A stretch of DNA of 64,000 bases from Rhodocollybia butyracea (GCA_015501585.1 JADNRY010000035.1:1-64000); one strand, 5' to 3'; shown: positions 41,799-53,268, counted from the first letter of the stretch. Made by a program: numbers and translations. Notes: generated by a model not told the origin, from the sequence alone.

Positions 41799-43682
41799 AC
41801 TGCGGCCGGGGGAATCCCCCTGGAATCCCCCTCCCAATCCCCTATATGACTCACACAGCTTGTAATATCCATTGGTCATAATCTCTGGCTGACATTTCAT
41901 AAATTACATAGAGCCTGCCTGTGTATTGAACATTAGATACTTAACTAACTACATTGGATCCAGTAATAATGGCTATCCGCCTAATACCAACCTCGTTAGC
42001 TTTATTCACCAGACTCTGAGAGCCCACTGAGCTCTTTCTAATATGTAGACTGTCATTGCCCAAGCCTCAAGGCACTCTGGTTTGTTCAGTCTTTCCAATG
42101 TGGAGTGTGGCAGCTCCCTGACTCAGTGCACTGAGTTCATATATGGACTCCATACACCCACTGATCCCACTAAATCCTCACCCAAACTCCCTTTACTGAC
42201 TATTTCTTTTCTTTCCCCCTCCAGCTCACTCCGTGCACTGAGGCCATATACTGACCCCGCACACCTACTCCCTGCGTGACTATTTCTTTTCTTCTCCTCC
42301 AGCTCACTCCTTGCACTCAGGTCATATACTGACTTCCAACTGACTCCGCACACCAACTCCATGCATTGAGCTCATATACTGACTCTGCACCTACTCCGTG
42401 CACTGAGCTCATATACCAACTCTGCACACCAGATCTATGCGCAAACTTCCTTCACTGACTATTTCTTTCCTTTCCAGCTTACTCTGTGCACTGAGCTCAT
42501 AAACTGACTCTACATGGACTTATCCAAACTTGTGAGTGTGGGCCACCACGCCAAGCGTGTGGCAGGTACGAGTCCTGCAAGATGCTAGTTTGAGATTTCA
42601 TAAGTATGGAAAAGGTAATAATAGTCCCAGCGCATCCAGTAAAAGGTCCATGCTGCTGAATCAGATCTGAAAAGTCAATAACAAACACTGACTCAGTGCA
42701 AGGATTGTCAGAAAATCAGGACTTAAGCAGAAATTGCTTGTTTAACCTCTGGCAGCACTGATAACTGCAGTCAACCCTGCATGGCAAGAGGTTTGCACTT
42801 GGCAATTAAGTATCAAAAAGCTTAGAGTAGGGTTCAAGTGTACTTTTACAGTAGCACACAAAGGAAGGAAGGAAGGAAGGAAGTTTGTTTAAGCAGTGCG
42901 ACGGTAAGCGAAAATGGGAACGCCGATAAGTCCACGGAGTCACATGACGGGCGCTTGACATTTCTAAATATGGTGAAACGATTCTCCAAATTTGGCAAGA
43001 TCAACCCAATCGGACAAAATTCCACGCGAAACCGCCATAAGGACGAGCCTTCATTACATTCAGGACTCGTAAATGCCAATGCATCTCACTTACACTCTGC
43101 AAAACTGTACCCATTCCATTCACTGACTGCTCTGAGGATAGAGTGGAGTGGGTGCACCTACTGCAGTGCTAAGGCAGTGAGGTTAGTCAGTGAACATACT
43201 TAGTGGGGGCTGGGCTTTAAAAATTTATCAGGACAATTGGTTCACTGATTTCACCTACTCAGATGGTGAGGATAGTCACTGCACATAGTGGGTTTAGAAA
43301 ATTGTGGGAATAGTCAGTGCACTGATAGCACATACTAAAGCAGTGAGGATAGTCAGTGGGCAAAGTCAGTGAAGGCATCACACATAGGTAGCAAGCCAAC
43401 ATATGTATTACATATAGTCAGTGCAATTAGGAAGTGCGAAACATCTGCATACTACAGGTACAGTATTGGTAAGTTGGTGAAGTCAGTACACCAAGTCAGC
43501 CTGGGTGAACGAACAAGTCAGTGAACGAAGTCAGTGAATGAAGTCCGGCAGACGCATTAGTACACCTGATTAGGGAGGAGCTGCCGGATGCCGGTATGAG
43601 TGATGACATAACGAGATTAGTAACTGATCCTGTGACTTGTGGGAGGGGGAGGGGGATTCCCCGGGGGATCCCCGGCCGCAGT
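41799..43682. mobile_element. Non-autonomous TIR DNA transposon (~1.9 kb)
   Basis: The ends are inverted: ACTGCGGCCGGGGGAATCCC at 41799 and, on the other strand, ACTGCGGCCGGGGATCCCCC at 43682, both running on into C-rich tracts to give ~40-bp terminal repeats. Inside the left end a unit containing GTGCACTGAG, TCATATACTGACTC is repeated several times (42,060-42,520). Inside the right end the complementary core (GTCAGTGCAC, AGTCAGTG) recurs (43,140-43,560). Inverted subterminal repeats are typical of hAT, MULE or CACTA elements. I find no transposase. No target duplication is evident. Confidence 0.7.
42861..42882. repeat. (GGAA)n microsatellite
   Basis: About five uninterrupted AAGG units inside the TIR element. 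Confidence 0.9.
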
Positions 43683-43683
43683 C

Positions 43684-43734
43684 GTACGGTTGTTCTCAAC
43701 CAGACTGTTCGATGTATAACACTCATATCTTATC
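43684..43734 (+). repeat. Inverted repeat, left copy, flanking AKR pseudogene
   Basis: GTACGGTT (43684-43691) and GTTCGATGTATAACACTCAT followed by ATCTTATC (43707-43734) recur as the exact reverse complement at 45842-45892, immediately upstream of QNG1. Weaker similarity continues inward (GACTCACG...CCGGCGA). The pair brackets the aldo-keto reductase pseudogene. Confidence 0.8.
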
Positions 43735-44273
43735 TTGTCATGTGACCTCCGACTCACGGCCGGCGATACAAGTCACCTCAGGTCACGTCACTTCGAGTAC
43801 TTGTTTCGCGTCTTGTTGTGTCTCCTCATTGTTCAATGTCAGCATAGTTGATTTCAGTAGGAAGATGTCTTGTCATATTTGACCCGAAAACACCGCACCC
43901 TCAAACTGCTGGTAGGCAGGACTGAATAGTTGAGATATGTTCTTGTGCGGTTATGGTTCGTTAGAGTTTAGGAGCGCTTCAAACCTGATCGATGTAAGCT
44001 CTCTGTCTCCCTCCTTACTTCCTTTTTTCTTGTTCTTGCTCTTAATTTGTTTTCATATTTTTATACTGTATCGAGTGTTTCTAAACATACCGAGGGCTCT
44101 ACTAGGCGGCCTGGTGGATTGTTTAAGACACTTTTTCTTACAACCTTCTGTGTTACATTTCCTTACCATTTCTTTACTGACCAGTCTTCTAGTGCGCTCT
44201 GGCAAGGGCCGCAAGGAATTCTGAGCATATGCGCTATCTTCTGGTCAACTTTTCAAAGATCCATTCTATAGAC

Positions 44274-45541
44274 ATGGCTTGGGCTCGCAACGAAGCGCTC
44301 CGGCAATGAAAGCGACCACAATGAGAATGGTACGCAGAACCCGTACAGAGTGCAGGTTTGCTCGCCGGTGAGTTTATTTTTCCCTAGCCACACTCGAGTA
44401 TATACTGACTGTGTAATAGGACTTTATGGAGTATTGGGCCCTCGTGCGAGAGTGTTCGCGTCTCTCCAATATGCCTAGGCGCGCAACATATCGCTCTCCC
44501 ATGACCCCACCATGTGCATCTTGTTCTTCCCCGTGGACTAACTGGCCATACACAACTGCTACAAAATCAGCGACCCTTCCATCGCCTAAAGAATCAACTA
44601 CACCAGCAACAATACTAAATCACTGCACGTCTATTTCGAGCCTTAAGAAACTGTGTACGAGATCGATATCCTGTATGTACACTGGTGGGGCTGGGACACC
44701 TCCGTCGAGGAGGTGATGGATACCGATGGCTTGCACAATATTATCACGTCTGGGAAAGTCATTTATCTAGGCATACCCCAGTTTGGGTCGTCATGCAGGC
44801 TAATCAATATGCAAAAGACCATGGGAAGACGCCTTTTGTTGTTTATCAAGTGTGTATGTATCTTTTGTTTTCTCGCTTTGTTTTTTTTCTCCTAGGAGAA
44901 ATGGAACATCATGGACCGCTCCTTTGAATGCGACATCATCCCTATAGCTCGTTCCCTTGGTCTGGCCCTTGCGCCCTCACCACGGATAAACTCCGTACCA
45001 ACGAAGAAGAGAAACGCTGCAGGAAAAGTGGAGAGAAAGGATATACCATGCATGGGTTGGACTGGGAACGTACTGAGGCAGAAGTCAGGGTGTCTCACAC
45101 TCTTGAAAAGGTTGCGTAAGAGGTTGGAGCGAACAAGTGACTACTACTTTGACTATATCTCTTCTCTTTTTCACTAACCATGAGTTTGAATTTTACCTTT
45201 TTAGTTGCCATTGCGTACGTGATGCAGAAAACATCGTACATGTCCCTATCATCTGTGGGCGCAAAGTCGTAAACCTCAAAGCCAACATGGCAGCATTGGA
45301 TATCACTGAGGTGCACATCAAGGAGCTTGAGAGCGTCATACTGTTCATGTTGGGTTCTCAATGGCCCTTGTTGTAAGTGTCTCTCCGAATACCATATCCT
45401 AACCGTTCATTTCATTTCAGTTTTACTAAACCTGATTGTTTCTTGCAATAGGGTGATGGCTCCCAGCCGATATTCTTGTTCAAAGTGGCTGCTCATATGG
45501 TGAAGGTCCCTTGTACTCAGGCATTGAGGCCTCAGCAGTAG
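44274..45541 (+). pseudogene. Aldo-keto reductase (aryl-alcohol dehydrogenase type) pseudogene
   Basis: Scattered frames match fungal aryl-alcohol dehydrogenases, NADPH-dependent reductases of aromatic aldehydes. They run from YGVLGPRARV/RVSPICLGA near 44,430-44,480 and SLKKL/YEIDILYVHWWGWDTSVEEV near 44,640-44,715 to KVIYLGIP, VMQANQYAKDHGKTPFVVYQ, DRSFECDIIPIARSLGLALA, RTNEEEKRCRKSGEKG and WERTEAEV. They continue through VAIAYVMQKT and KVVNLKANMAALDITEVHI to a tail IFLFKVAAHMVKVP with stop at 45541. The catalytic Tyr region between the N-terminal strand and the NAD-site half is largely deleted, and there are several frame changes and stops. Short introns may remain. Confidence 0.8.
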
Positions 45542-45841
45542 ACATCTTTCGGCGTATCATGAACATGTAGCTACAACTCGTTGGAGTGTTGTACAAGTTG
45601 TGTTCAAGTGGACTCAAGGGCTCGTTTACTCCTCAGTAGAAAATAGTACCTATTGTACACTGGTATAAAGTAAGCATGTCATTGTATAGAACAAGATGGT
45701 CAAAGCCATAAATATGAGTCCTAATATGCATGTATGGAGTGATCTCCAACGTCAAGTACGGTTCGCCGTCACCATATTTGTGTGACAGTAAAGATCACAG
45801 AGTTTCGGCGCTCCGGCGAGTAACGTGACTCGATAAGATTT

Positions 45842-45892
45842 GATAAGATATGAGTGTTATACATCGAACGGAACCTCTAAGTTTAACCGTAC
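45842..45892 (-). repeat. Inverted repeat, right copy, in the QNG1 5' region
   Basis: This is the reverse complement of 43684-43734. It ends 19 bp before the QNG1 ATG, so the left copy is effectively a displaced, inverted piece of the QNG1 leader or promoter. Alternatively, both are terminal repeats of an element carrying the reductase pseudogene. The stretch 45542-45841 shows nothing else. Confidence 0.8.
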
Positions 45893-45911
45893 TACTTAAG
45901 CTCTGAGAAGC

Positions 45912-47262
45912 ATGTCTTTGCCAGAACCAAATTCACTGACATCCGCTATTCGCTCCTCGTCCCGCTCTGCTCGAGAAAAATCCGGCATCTCGATCCCTCT
46001 AGAAGCAATCGTACGATTGCTTCAATCTTCTGCTTTTCTTTCTTCTTTTGAGCGAGTTTCGGCTCAGCATGGCCTTGCTTTGCCTCTTAATTTCGCATCG
46101 CCCTCGGATGAACTCAATGTTATATCTCTACTCTCGCTACTCAATTTCGGCTCGGGTTACCGCGTTCCTCTGCACCTTGAGACTGGAAGAGGCACCTGGG
46201 ACAATATCCGGTTGCTTATCTTTTCAATGTACATCGGAGCCTCTGAAGAAGACTTTCTGTCTGCGAAAGGAATGCAGCAGCTAACCGAGACCAAAATTGC
46301 AGAGCTAATGAGAATCAATGTATACGTTGAGAAGCCTCACAAGGACATCCCCGGTGTAACTGTGGGCGAGCTTGACGGACCACTGTACGAGCTTGTCAAG
46401 CTTATCTCTGGTGTGCTTATCCAAACTGGACAGCTTCTTGAAAAAGCTGGCTACCCGAGTCTTGGTGCCTTTGTCATCGAGGCACTGAAAGAGGGTGCTC
46501 GTCAATCTAAAACGCACACCAGTGATGTTCAGGTTGTTCTTGACCGGGTTGGTCCCATTTTGAATTCTTCGACGCTTTAGTAAGATGGCCTTTCTCTAGC
46601 TTATTCGATTCATCCCTGCCTTCCAGGATAGTCATACAGTTGATGGACAACGTACGTGAATCACAAACATGATGTAGCTGAAACTCACCATTTTTAATAG
46701 CGGTATACCTCTTCAAGAAAGCCCTGTTTCTTGTCCACGCTATCACAATCAGATTTGGATCCTTATCATCGCCTCCGTTTCCTATTCCTGACACTTCTCA
46801 GATTCCTGTTTTTGCGGACAACGTCCTTCCTTCACTCCTCATCCATCTCGGAGTGATTCAACTGCCTCCATCAAAATTATTTCGGTCAATCTTTCCAGAT
46901 GCCAACTCTCCAGACAGGCTGAAACCCCTTCTATCAGAGGTGGAAGTCATTTCAGATTCAAAACCCCATGAGTCACTGTCAGTGCCAACGGAGGGACCTA
47001 TCCTCACTACGGATCAGGCCTGCATCTTGCGTGCAGCAGCCGTGGGTTAGTTACGCGACTATCTAACGATTTTTGGACTAATTCTCATCATATAGATGCT
47101 TGTGAGATGATCGTTGAGAAGGCTCATGAACTGAACGAGCCTCCCTGGTTGCAAAATATGCGGCTTCCCGAGTTAGATATGTGGTTATGGTCTGTTGCAA
47201 AGGACCGAACGGATTATCGAAAACTAGAGAGGTTTGTGCTGAAAAATACTGTATTTTTTTGA
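45912..47262 (+). CDS. QNG1: Queuosine salvage glycosidase (DUF2419)
   Basis: This family releases queuine base from queuosine 5'-phosphate so that it can be re-used by tRNA-guanine transglycosylase. Exon 1 (from ATG 45912) holds SDELNVISLLSLLNFGSGYR, RGTWDNIRLLIFSMYIG and GGAxVIEAL-type GAFVIEALKEGARQS. It is spliced after VVLDR to LIRFIPAFQDSHTVDGQ and then to VYLFKKALFLVHAITIRFG, FADNVLPSLLIHLGVI, DQACILRAAAVDACEM, and LPELDMWLWSVAKDRTDYR near the C-terminus. The catalytic Asp of the family is in the last block. Four exons read through without a lesion and end at TGA 47262. Saccharomyces cerevisiae lacks this gene, so its presence suggests this fungus salvages queuine. Confidence 0.9.
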
Positions 47263-47460
47263 CGGAGTGAGATCGGGGCTTTTATGTCGACGGAGATTAC
47301 AAACTTGGTAGTAGTACTTACTACTTATGCAGTTATTGTAACACTATGATATTTGATGACCTGAATGAAGTTGGTATCCCAGACGACTGGGCGGCGGAAT
47401 AAATTATAAAAGTTGCTTGCTCATCCTTAAACTTGCATCTAGAACCAACCCGTCTTCCCC

Positions 47461-50356
47461 ATGTCGCGCTCTCCTGAGTCTGAAACTTTCTCGACACCAC
47501 CTACTACACCAGGGTTTCCTGCCTTTACTCAGGACACCTCTATTCGCCCTTCGATATCGAGAAAAGCTAGTCGGCCGTCGTCTCTCCAGCTCGAACAACA
47601 AGGCTGGAATCCGGATATCATTGTCGAAGAAAACTCCCCACTACTTTCCAGAAAGCCTGAGAATGGGTCTATTCTTCCGTCTCCAATGACTCGAGATACG
47701 ACAGCTACGCCGACTTCCAGTGTAGCTCCTGCAAGTAGTGTTTCTTCTGCAGACTCTTCGATATCCAAAACATCTTTGACCAATGGGCACCGTCATCATA
47801 ATCGTCCCCTTGATTCACCTTGCTTTGTGCATTCACAGCTCGACAAGGGCGCCTCACTCACAGACTGGCTTCGAAACAAACAATCGAATGGAATATTGAA
47901 CAACGGTTCAGTTGATGTCGGAGTATCCAGATCTCTTCAGGATTCTTCACCTACTTCCACTTCTGGACTCTCCTCAGCTGGGTCATTTGTCTCCAACTTG
48001 GACGATGAGGACGAATTTGGCGGTAATCTGACGAAGCGGCTGGCAGAAACCGCTGTTGGTGTCAGAGAGATGAGCAAGCAACTCGGTTCGTCGTCGTCTT
48101 CTGCAATCTCAGATCGTAGCTTACCGCCTTTCTTAGGCCGTGCCCGTATACTGTCCAACATACAAAATATTCTTATCATCACAAAGGCTCGAGATAATAG
48201 GCTGATCAAGCTCACTCGACAGCTCGCTCTATATCTCATGCTCAAACCTCGGGTAGGCCAGAAGCGTGGTCTTGTTGTGTGCGTTTTCTGATCCGTAACG
48301 TTTTCTGCTTTTGACTCGTTGCATTACAGTTATGTGGATAATCAACTCAGACACTCTCGTCGGTTCGATGCAGAAGGTATCGAGCGTGATCATCCAGAAC
48401 TCTTTGTACCCTTCCCTCGCCGCCGGACCTCCAGCAGCAACTCTTTGGCCTCGATGTCGTCTGCTTCCACGTCAAAAGAAGAGTTAAATGTCCAGGACGA
48501 AGGTCAATTACGATATTGGACGAGTGCTATGTGTAGTCAAAGCCCACATCTCTTTGACTTTGTCATTACTGTTCGTACCTGACTTTCTTGTTAGTATTTC
48601 ACTTACAATTGTTATGTAGCTTGGAGGTGACGGAACCGTCCTATTCACATCATGGCTTTTCCAAAGGATCGTTCCTCCGGTCCTTCCTTTTGCCCTTGGG
48701 TCGTTAGGCTTCCTTACCAATTTCGATTTTGCCGACCATCAGGCTGTCATGGATTCAGCTATAGATTCTGGTATCCGGGTCAACCTGCGAATGCGATTCA
48801 CCTGCACTGTATATCGCGCTGTAACCCATGAAGTCCAAGGAAGAAAAGCTGTCAAAAAAGGCGAGACAGGAGAGATCCTCATGCGTAATATTGAACAGGA
48901 TGGCTGGGAAGCACTCGAAGGCGGCTGGTCCGGAGGCTTCACTGCTCCCGATAATGCAAAAAGTGGAAAGGACAAAGAAATTATGTGTTTTACAACCAGG
49001 CCCGTCGAAACTTTTGAGGTATTGAATGATCTCGTTGTCGACAGAGGGCCCTCCCCGTACGTTAGCCTGCTGGAGCTTTTCGGTACTTATCTTCCATAGT
49101 TGATCCTTGAAGCTACTAACTGACGGTTTCTTAGGTGACGAGCACCATATGACCACCGTTCAAGCTGATGGACTGACGGTCTCAACACCCACAGGGTCCA
49201 CCGCGTATTCGGTGAGTATTTTTATAGACTAGCAACTTGTCTAAGCTCTCAACTGCCCTTTGAAGCTGTCGGCCGGAGGCTCTCTCGTTCATCCTGAAAT
49301 ACCCGCTCTGTTGATTACTCCAATTTGTCCACATACTCTCTCTTTCCGGCCTATGCTCCTGCCTGACAGCATGGAGCTCCGTATTTGTGTGCCTTATAAT
49401 TCAAGAAGTACGGCTTGGGCTTCTTTTGATGGTCGAGGGCGGGTTGAATTGAAACGTTCGTACAATATCCAACTTGGGATTGCGATTGAAGCTGATAGGT
49501 TATTTCTAGAGGGAGATCACATCAAAGTCACTGCTTCTAAATATCCGTTCCCAACCGTGTGCGCAGATAAACAATCTACTGATTGGTTCCACGCCATCTC
49601 ACGAACCCTTAAATGGAATGAGCGTGAGCGACAAAAATCTTTTGTGGTGGTAGAAGAAGGCCCCGAAAAGGTCAAGAAACGGAAAAAGGTCCAGAAAGCC
49701 GCAAGGGAAGGAACCCCCAGGCCTGAACAACTTGAAATACCCAAAGCTTTAGATGACGAAGAGGACGAGGTTTCTGACGAGGAGGAAGACAAATTTGACA
49801 TCGACGACTCATCACCCGAGGCTGCTGCTGCTTCGGTAGCAACTGAACAAGTGACTAACGCGCAGACGAAAAGGGATGTAGCTGTTGGTCACGAAAAGAC
49901 CGCAGACCTCATTGTTGATGAGCAGCTACGCAAAGCGCTCTCTCTCTCTGGCCTGAAAAACAGACGACGCTCATCTAGATCGCGTTCTACGTCCCCTTCA
50001 GGTATGGGATCTGGGATTGACTCTCCGAGTCGATTCGCTCGACCTCGCCCTCATCCTTCTGCTGCTTCTCCTCGTCATGTTGAATTTGCCCCAGACTCGT
50101 CTGATGAATCGAATGGACGACATGGTGCCCGAGACGAGCTCTTTACGCTCCATAAAGGCAGCGCCAAGAGTCGTATACCGAAGGACCGAGAGGATTTAAA
50201 AACCCCTACTGCGTCAAATCTCATCTATCCCCGAAGTCGTAGCCGGGACGACAGCACTTTCGCACGACGTCCGGTGAATATACTGGTCATCGCGCTTTTG
50301 CGGTCTGGGGGCAAGACGAGAGTGACAGCAATGCTAGCGACAGTGATGTAAGTTAA
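47461..50356 (+). CDS. NAD kinase (ATP-NAD kinase, Utr1-like)
   Basis: It phosphorylates NAD to NADP. A disordered Ser/Pro-rich head of ~200 residues precedes NRLIKLTRQLALYLMLK. Splicing then gives YVDNQLRHSRRFDAEGIE, FDFVITLGGDGTVLFTSWLF (the GGDG phosphate loop), PFALGSLGFLTNFDF, NDLVVDRGPSPYVS (with the NE/D-type motif), DGLTVSTPTGSTAYSLSAGG and SYNIQLGIAIEAD. The C-terminal 250 residues are acidic then Ser/Arg-rich. In the straight frame the protein ends at 50351. Adding one base near 50,272 instead yields GEYTGHRAFAVWGQDESDSN and NASDSD, which looks like genuine C-terminal coding, with a stop at 50356. I infer a one-base deletion there. The gene begins ~200 bp after QNG1 on the same strand. 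Confidence 0.9.
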
Positions 50357-50580
50357 ATCTTCTTTAACCACAGGAATCCAGATAGATAAATATACAGAAA
50401 GAATGTAATTATTATATTGTTGTTGGAATTGGATAGATCACGTATGGATCGCTAGAAAGTTGGCTCAAAGGACTCCCATCGGACTCTCAACTTGAATGCG
50501 ATTTTGGCATGTCATAGGCATTCCTTAGATGAAGGCAGAGAGAATGGAATACATGGATATTACGAGTTTATGCAAACAAT

Positions 50581-51156
50581 CTAACCACGCTTCTTCGACA
50601 CACCAACAGTCTTTCCACGACGACCTAAAAACACATGAGCAAAGGTTCAAACCAGCACGATTTTGCACACATACCAGTCGTCTTGGTGTGTTGACCCCTC
50701 ACACGGAGACCCCAGTAGTGTCGGAGACCACGGTGGGCCCTGATTTTCTTTAACCGCTCGAGGTCATCACGAAGTTTGGAGTCGACGTTATTAGAGAGGA
50801 TCTGGTAGTCCTTGCCGTCGACGATATCCTTTTGCCTGCTCAAGAACCATGTAGGGATCTTGAACTGAGTGGGGTTTTGCATGATCGTGACAATTCGCTC
50901 AAGCTCGTCAGAGTTGAGTTCACCAGCACTAGTGGGGTGGAAACATCAGATAGAATATTTTAGGAAGACATAAACAGCGCACCGCTTGTTGAGGTCAACG
51001 TCGGCCTTCTTGCACACAATGTTGGAGTAACGACGACCAACACCCTTGATCTCGGTCAAGGCGTACATAATTTTACGCTTTCCATCCACGTTCGTGTTCA
51101 GGAGACGCAAGATGTGTTGGAATTGCTGGTGGGCTTCTGGTACGACGAGAGACATG
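50581..51156 (-). CDS. RPS18: 40S ribosomal protein S18 (uS13)
   Basis: This small-subunit protein of the 40S head contacts the P site and the 60S subunit. Three coding exons give [40 protein letters not shown] (helix-two-turns-helix), then [53 protein letters not shown] and a basic tail [13 protein letters not shown]. Length and sequence are those of the family. The ATG at 51156 is preceded two bases upstream by an acceptor (TTTTCTCTAG|CC). A strong donor GTAAGC near 51,311 implies a ~150-nt intron in the 5' UTR, as is common in fungal ribosomal genes. Confidence 0.95.
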
Positions 51157-51555
51157 GCTAGAGAAAAAGAAGTCAATTAGTTCATCAAAGTCATCCAACT
51201 TTTAAAACAGAATCCATCCTCTCTCCATTCCCGTTTTCCACCAAATTCCATCAATTCATCTACGATTCATTGTCTAATCCTCTTCTACTGGCGAAATGGG
51301 GGCTTACCTGTCGGTTGGAGGCGTTTTCCGCTTGTCGTCTCTTCTCGTTAGCAAGAGGAATTTGTGGACAAACAAAGGACAACAAGCGTTATCTTATCTC
51401 ATCGAACTGATTTCCTCATTATTATAGTTGAGTTACAAGTACATATAGTTTCGAATTCTAAAATACAGTAATGTCCGCTCAGAGTAAGAAATTGAGTGGC
51501 AGTCTCCGTCATTTCAAGAGGTATAATAAAAGCAGATTATTCTCCCTGCGCAATG
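51157..51555. other. RPS18 5' UTR with intron, and MED10 3' region
   Basis: The 5' UTR intron of RPS18 occupies about 51,159-51,311, and its leader exon and promoter lie beyond. I see no other gene. Confidence 0.45.
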
Positions 51556-52202
51556 TCACCGACTCACCACTTCTACATCATTGGGCTCGGGGACAGTCTC
51601 ATTGGGTTCGGAGACAGTCTCACTCGGAGAGACTTGTACTGGAGAACCTGCTGGACGAAGAATGTCCTCGAGTTCAGGAAAGTTTTGGCACAGTGCTTCG
51701 TTCAGGTAATCCCTATATGACTGGACAAGCATTTAATGACAGCCTAAATAATAACAGTTTGAGAAAACATACCGCAATGGCAGCGATCTTGCCATTCATG
51801 AACTGATTTTCAGTCGCTGTACGTTCAAGTCTTTCCCTGGTAAGCTGCATCGGATTCCGAGCATTGTCGATATCGGTCAAAATTTGCATAGGTATCATCG
51901 TTCGAGTACCGATGGCCATGCTATCGATAGTACTAAGATGCTGCACCACTGAATTGCTAGTAGCTGTTTAGCCTACAAGTCAAGTTTGGTCAAAGAGTGA
52001 CCTACACACGAAGGCCAACTTGTTTTCCGCCACCAGGTTTGTCTCGCTCCTTTGTAGAGTCATTGATGACAGTTGTTCCAAGATTGTACAAAGCGTTTGC
52101 GAGCCCCAAAAGCTCTAGCTCAAGGTTTCCCTGGTGGCCTTCTGGTACCGGTGACTGGGAAGAACGCGGAGAATCAGGTGCTGGAGTTTGCGGAGACACC
52201 AT
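51556..52202 (-). CDS. MED10: Mediator complex subunit 10
   Basis: This is a subunit of the Mediator middle module, which bridges activators and RNA polymerase II. Three exons give a short Ser/Pro head, then the Med10 domain: NLELELLGLANALYNLGTTV, GLRVNSVVQHLSTIDSMA, IPMQILTDIDNARNPMQLTR and NGKIAAIASYRDYLNEAL, followed by a Pro/Glu-rich tail (SETVSEPNETVPEPND). The second acceptor is TTGTCCAG before SYRDYL; the nearer AG at TATAG would shift the frame. The size (about 170 residues) suits the family. Confidence 0.9.
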
Positions 52203-52254
52203 GGTTCAGTTGAAGCTATTTAGCGCTCATGTATAATTTGATAATTACAAAAAT

Positions 52255-53268
52255 CTACATAGTAATACTTTTTTCAATCTCCAATATCCGTCCTTCTATC
52301 AAGCCAATAAATGTCTGCATCCCCAAGAGCACACCTTTATCTGGCCCTTGTCCAGGGACAAAATGGGTATGGGCAAAATCAATCAGATATAGTCTGAACG
52401 GAGGCCCAACTCGTGTCGACTCGTCGTCGCTGTCTGACGCGTCGGACTCGTCTTCATCTCCATCCGAGTCCTCGCCCGTGTCCATCCACGACACAGATTC
52501 TCTGGCTCTCTCTTCATCGCCTTCATACACAACCAGTAAGCTTCCTCCGGCCATCCTTATCTCGACTTGCTCAAACACCGATTTCAGTCGAGTCAAAGCT
52601 GAATGCATTGCACGAAGAATTTGGAGGAGAATGGGAGAAGGAAGACCAAGATCTGTGCGAGTCGCAGCCTGGTATAATTCCAAAGGCTCGCCGAGAACAG
52701 GAAATACTCGCCGTATACCTTCTGGAAGGTCATCTTTTCTGAGCGATTTTCCATAAGGTTTCGGCGTGATGATGGCTTCGTTCAAAGAGGCTGGCTGGGG
52801 ATGGACCTGGAAGCCAATAAGACACATTCCACACTCTCCACTCGTCGTCTCTTTCGCCTTCTTCTCCATCCTTGTCTTTTTCTCCGGACTGTATGTCGGA
52901 TCCAGAGCGTCGTACATAACAGTACCAAGCTTGAGGTCGAGAAGATTGGGTTTTGTAAACTGATGGAGGATATTAGCGAGGACGAGATATTTCCCGTCAT
53001 CATCGCCGCCCTCCTGTTTCAACGTCCCGTAGAACTCTGGGACGAATTTGCTTAGACGTTTCAAGTTTTCTAGTCCACGGACCATAGTTTCATCCAAGGC
53101 TGTATCATTATCTCCTTCCCCACCCGAGGCCCTGGCCTGGGCCATAACCGTATAAAATTCCTCCTCAAACTTTGATGCAGGTTTGATAACCAACGAACCA
53201 TCTTCAGTCGTCTGAATCGAGTTGGGGTGACCGCCTACTTGGGCAAATTTTGGGGGAGTGTCAGCCAT
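52255..53268 (-). CDS. ARG82: Inositol polyphosphate multikinase (Arg82/Ipk2-type)
   Basis: A single uninterrupted exon of 337 codons encodes an enzyme that adds phosphates to IP3 and IP4 in the inositol phosphate pathway and, in yeast, also acts with ArgR-Mcm1. The substrate-binding PxxxDxKxG motif is PNLLDLKLG (near residue 130). Near the C-terminus are GGSLLVVYEGDEE, an SSLL-like element, and the metal-binding LIDFAHTHFVPGQGPDKG. An acidic Asp/Ser stretch (EDSDGDEDESDASDSDDEST) sits between them, as in fungal homologues. I choose the ATG at 53268 because it opens a conserved-looking FAQVGGHPNSI start. Confidence 0.9.
   Translation of the reverse strand: MADTPPKFAQVGGHPNSIQTTEDGSLVIKPASKFEEEFYTVMAQARASGGEGDNDTALDETMVRGLENLKRLSKFVPEFYGTLKQEGGDDDGKYLVLANILHQFTKPNLLDLKLGTVMYDALDPTYSPEKKTRMEKKAKETTSGECGMCLIGFQVHPQPASLNEAIITPKPYGKSLRKDDLPEGIRRVFPVLGEPLELYQAATRTDLGLPSPILLQILRAMHSALTRLKSVFEQVEIRMAGGSLLVVYEGDEERARESVSWMDTGEDSDGDEDESDASDSDDESTRVGPPFRLYLIDFAHTHFVPGQGPDKGVLLGMQTFIGLIEGRILEIEKSITM

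Noticed and set aside
42497..42688. Transposase fragment inside the TIR element (63-codon minus frame)
   Set aside because: No conserved motif is visible and the length is within chance for this composition.
44274..45541. Functional aldo-keto reductase with many introns
   Set aside because: Missing central part of the barrel, in-frame stops and several frame changes cannot all be explained by introns or by single-base sequence errors.
51159..51311. C/D-box snoRNA in the RPS18 5' UTR intron
   Set aside because: A C-box-like TTGATGA is present, but I find no CTGA D box at a suitable place or pairing ends.
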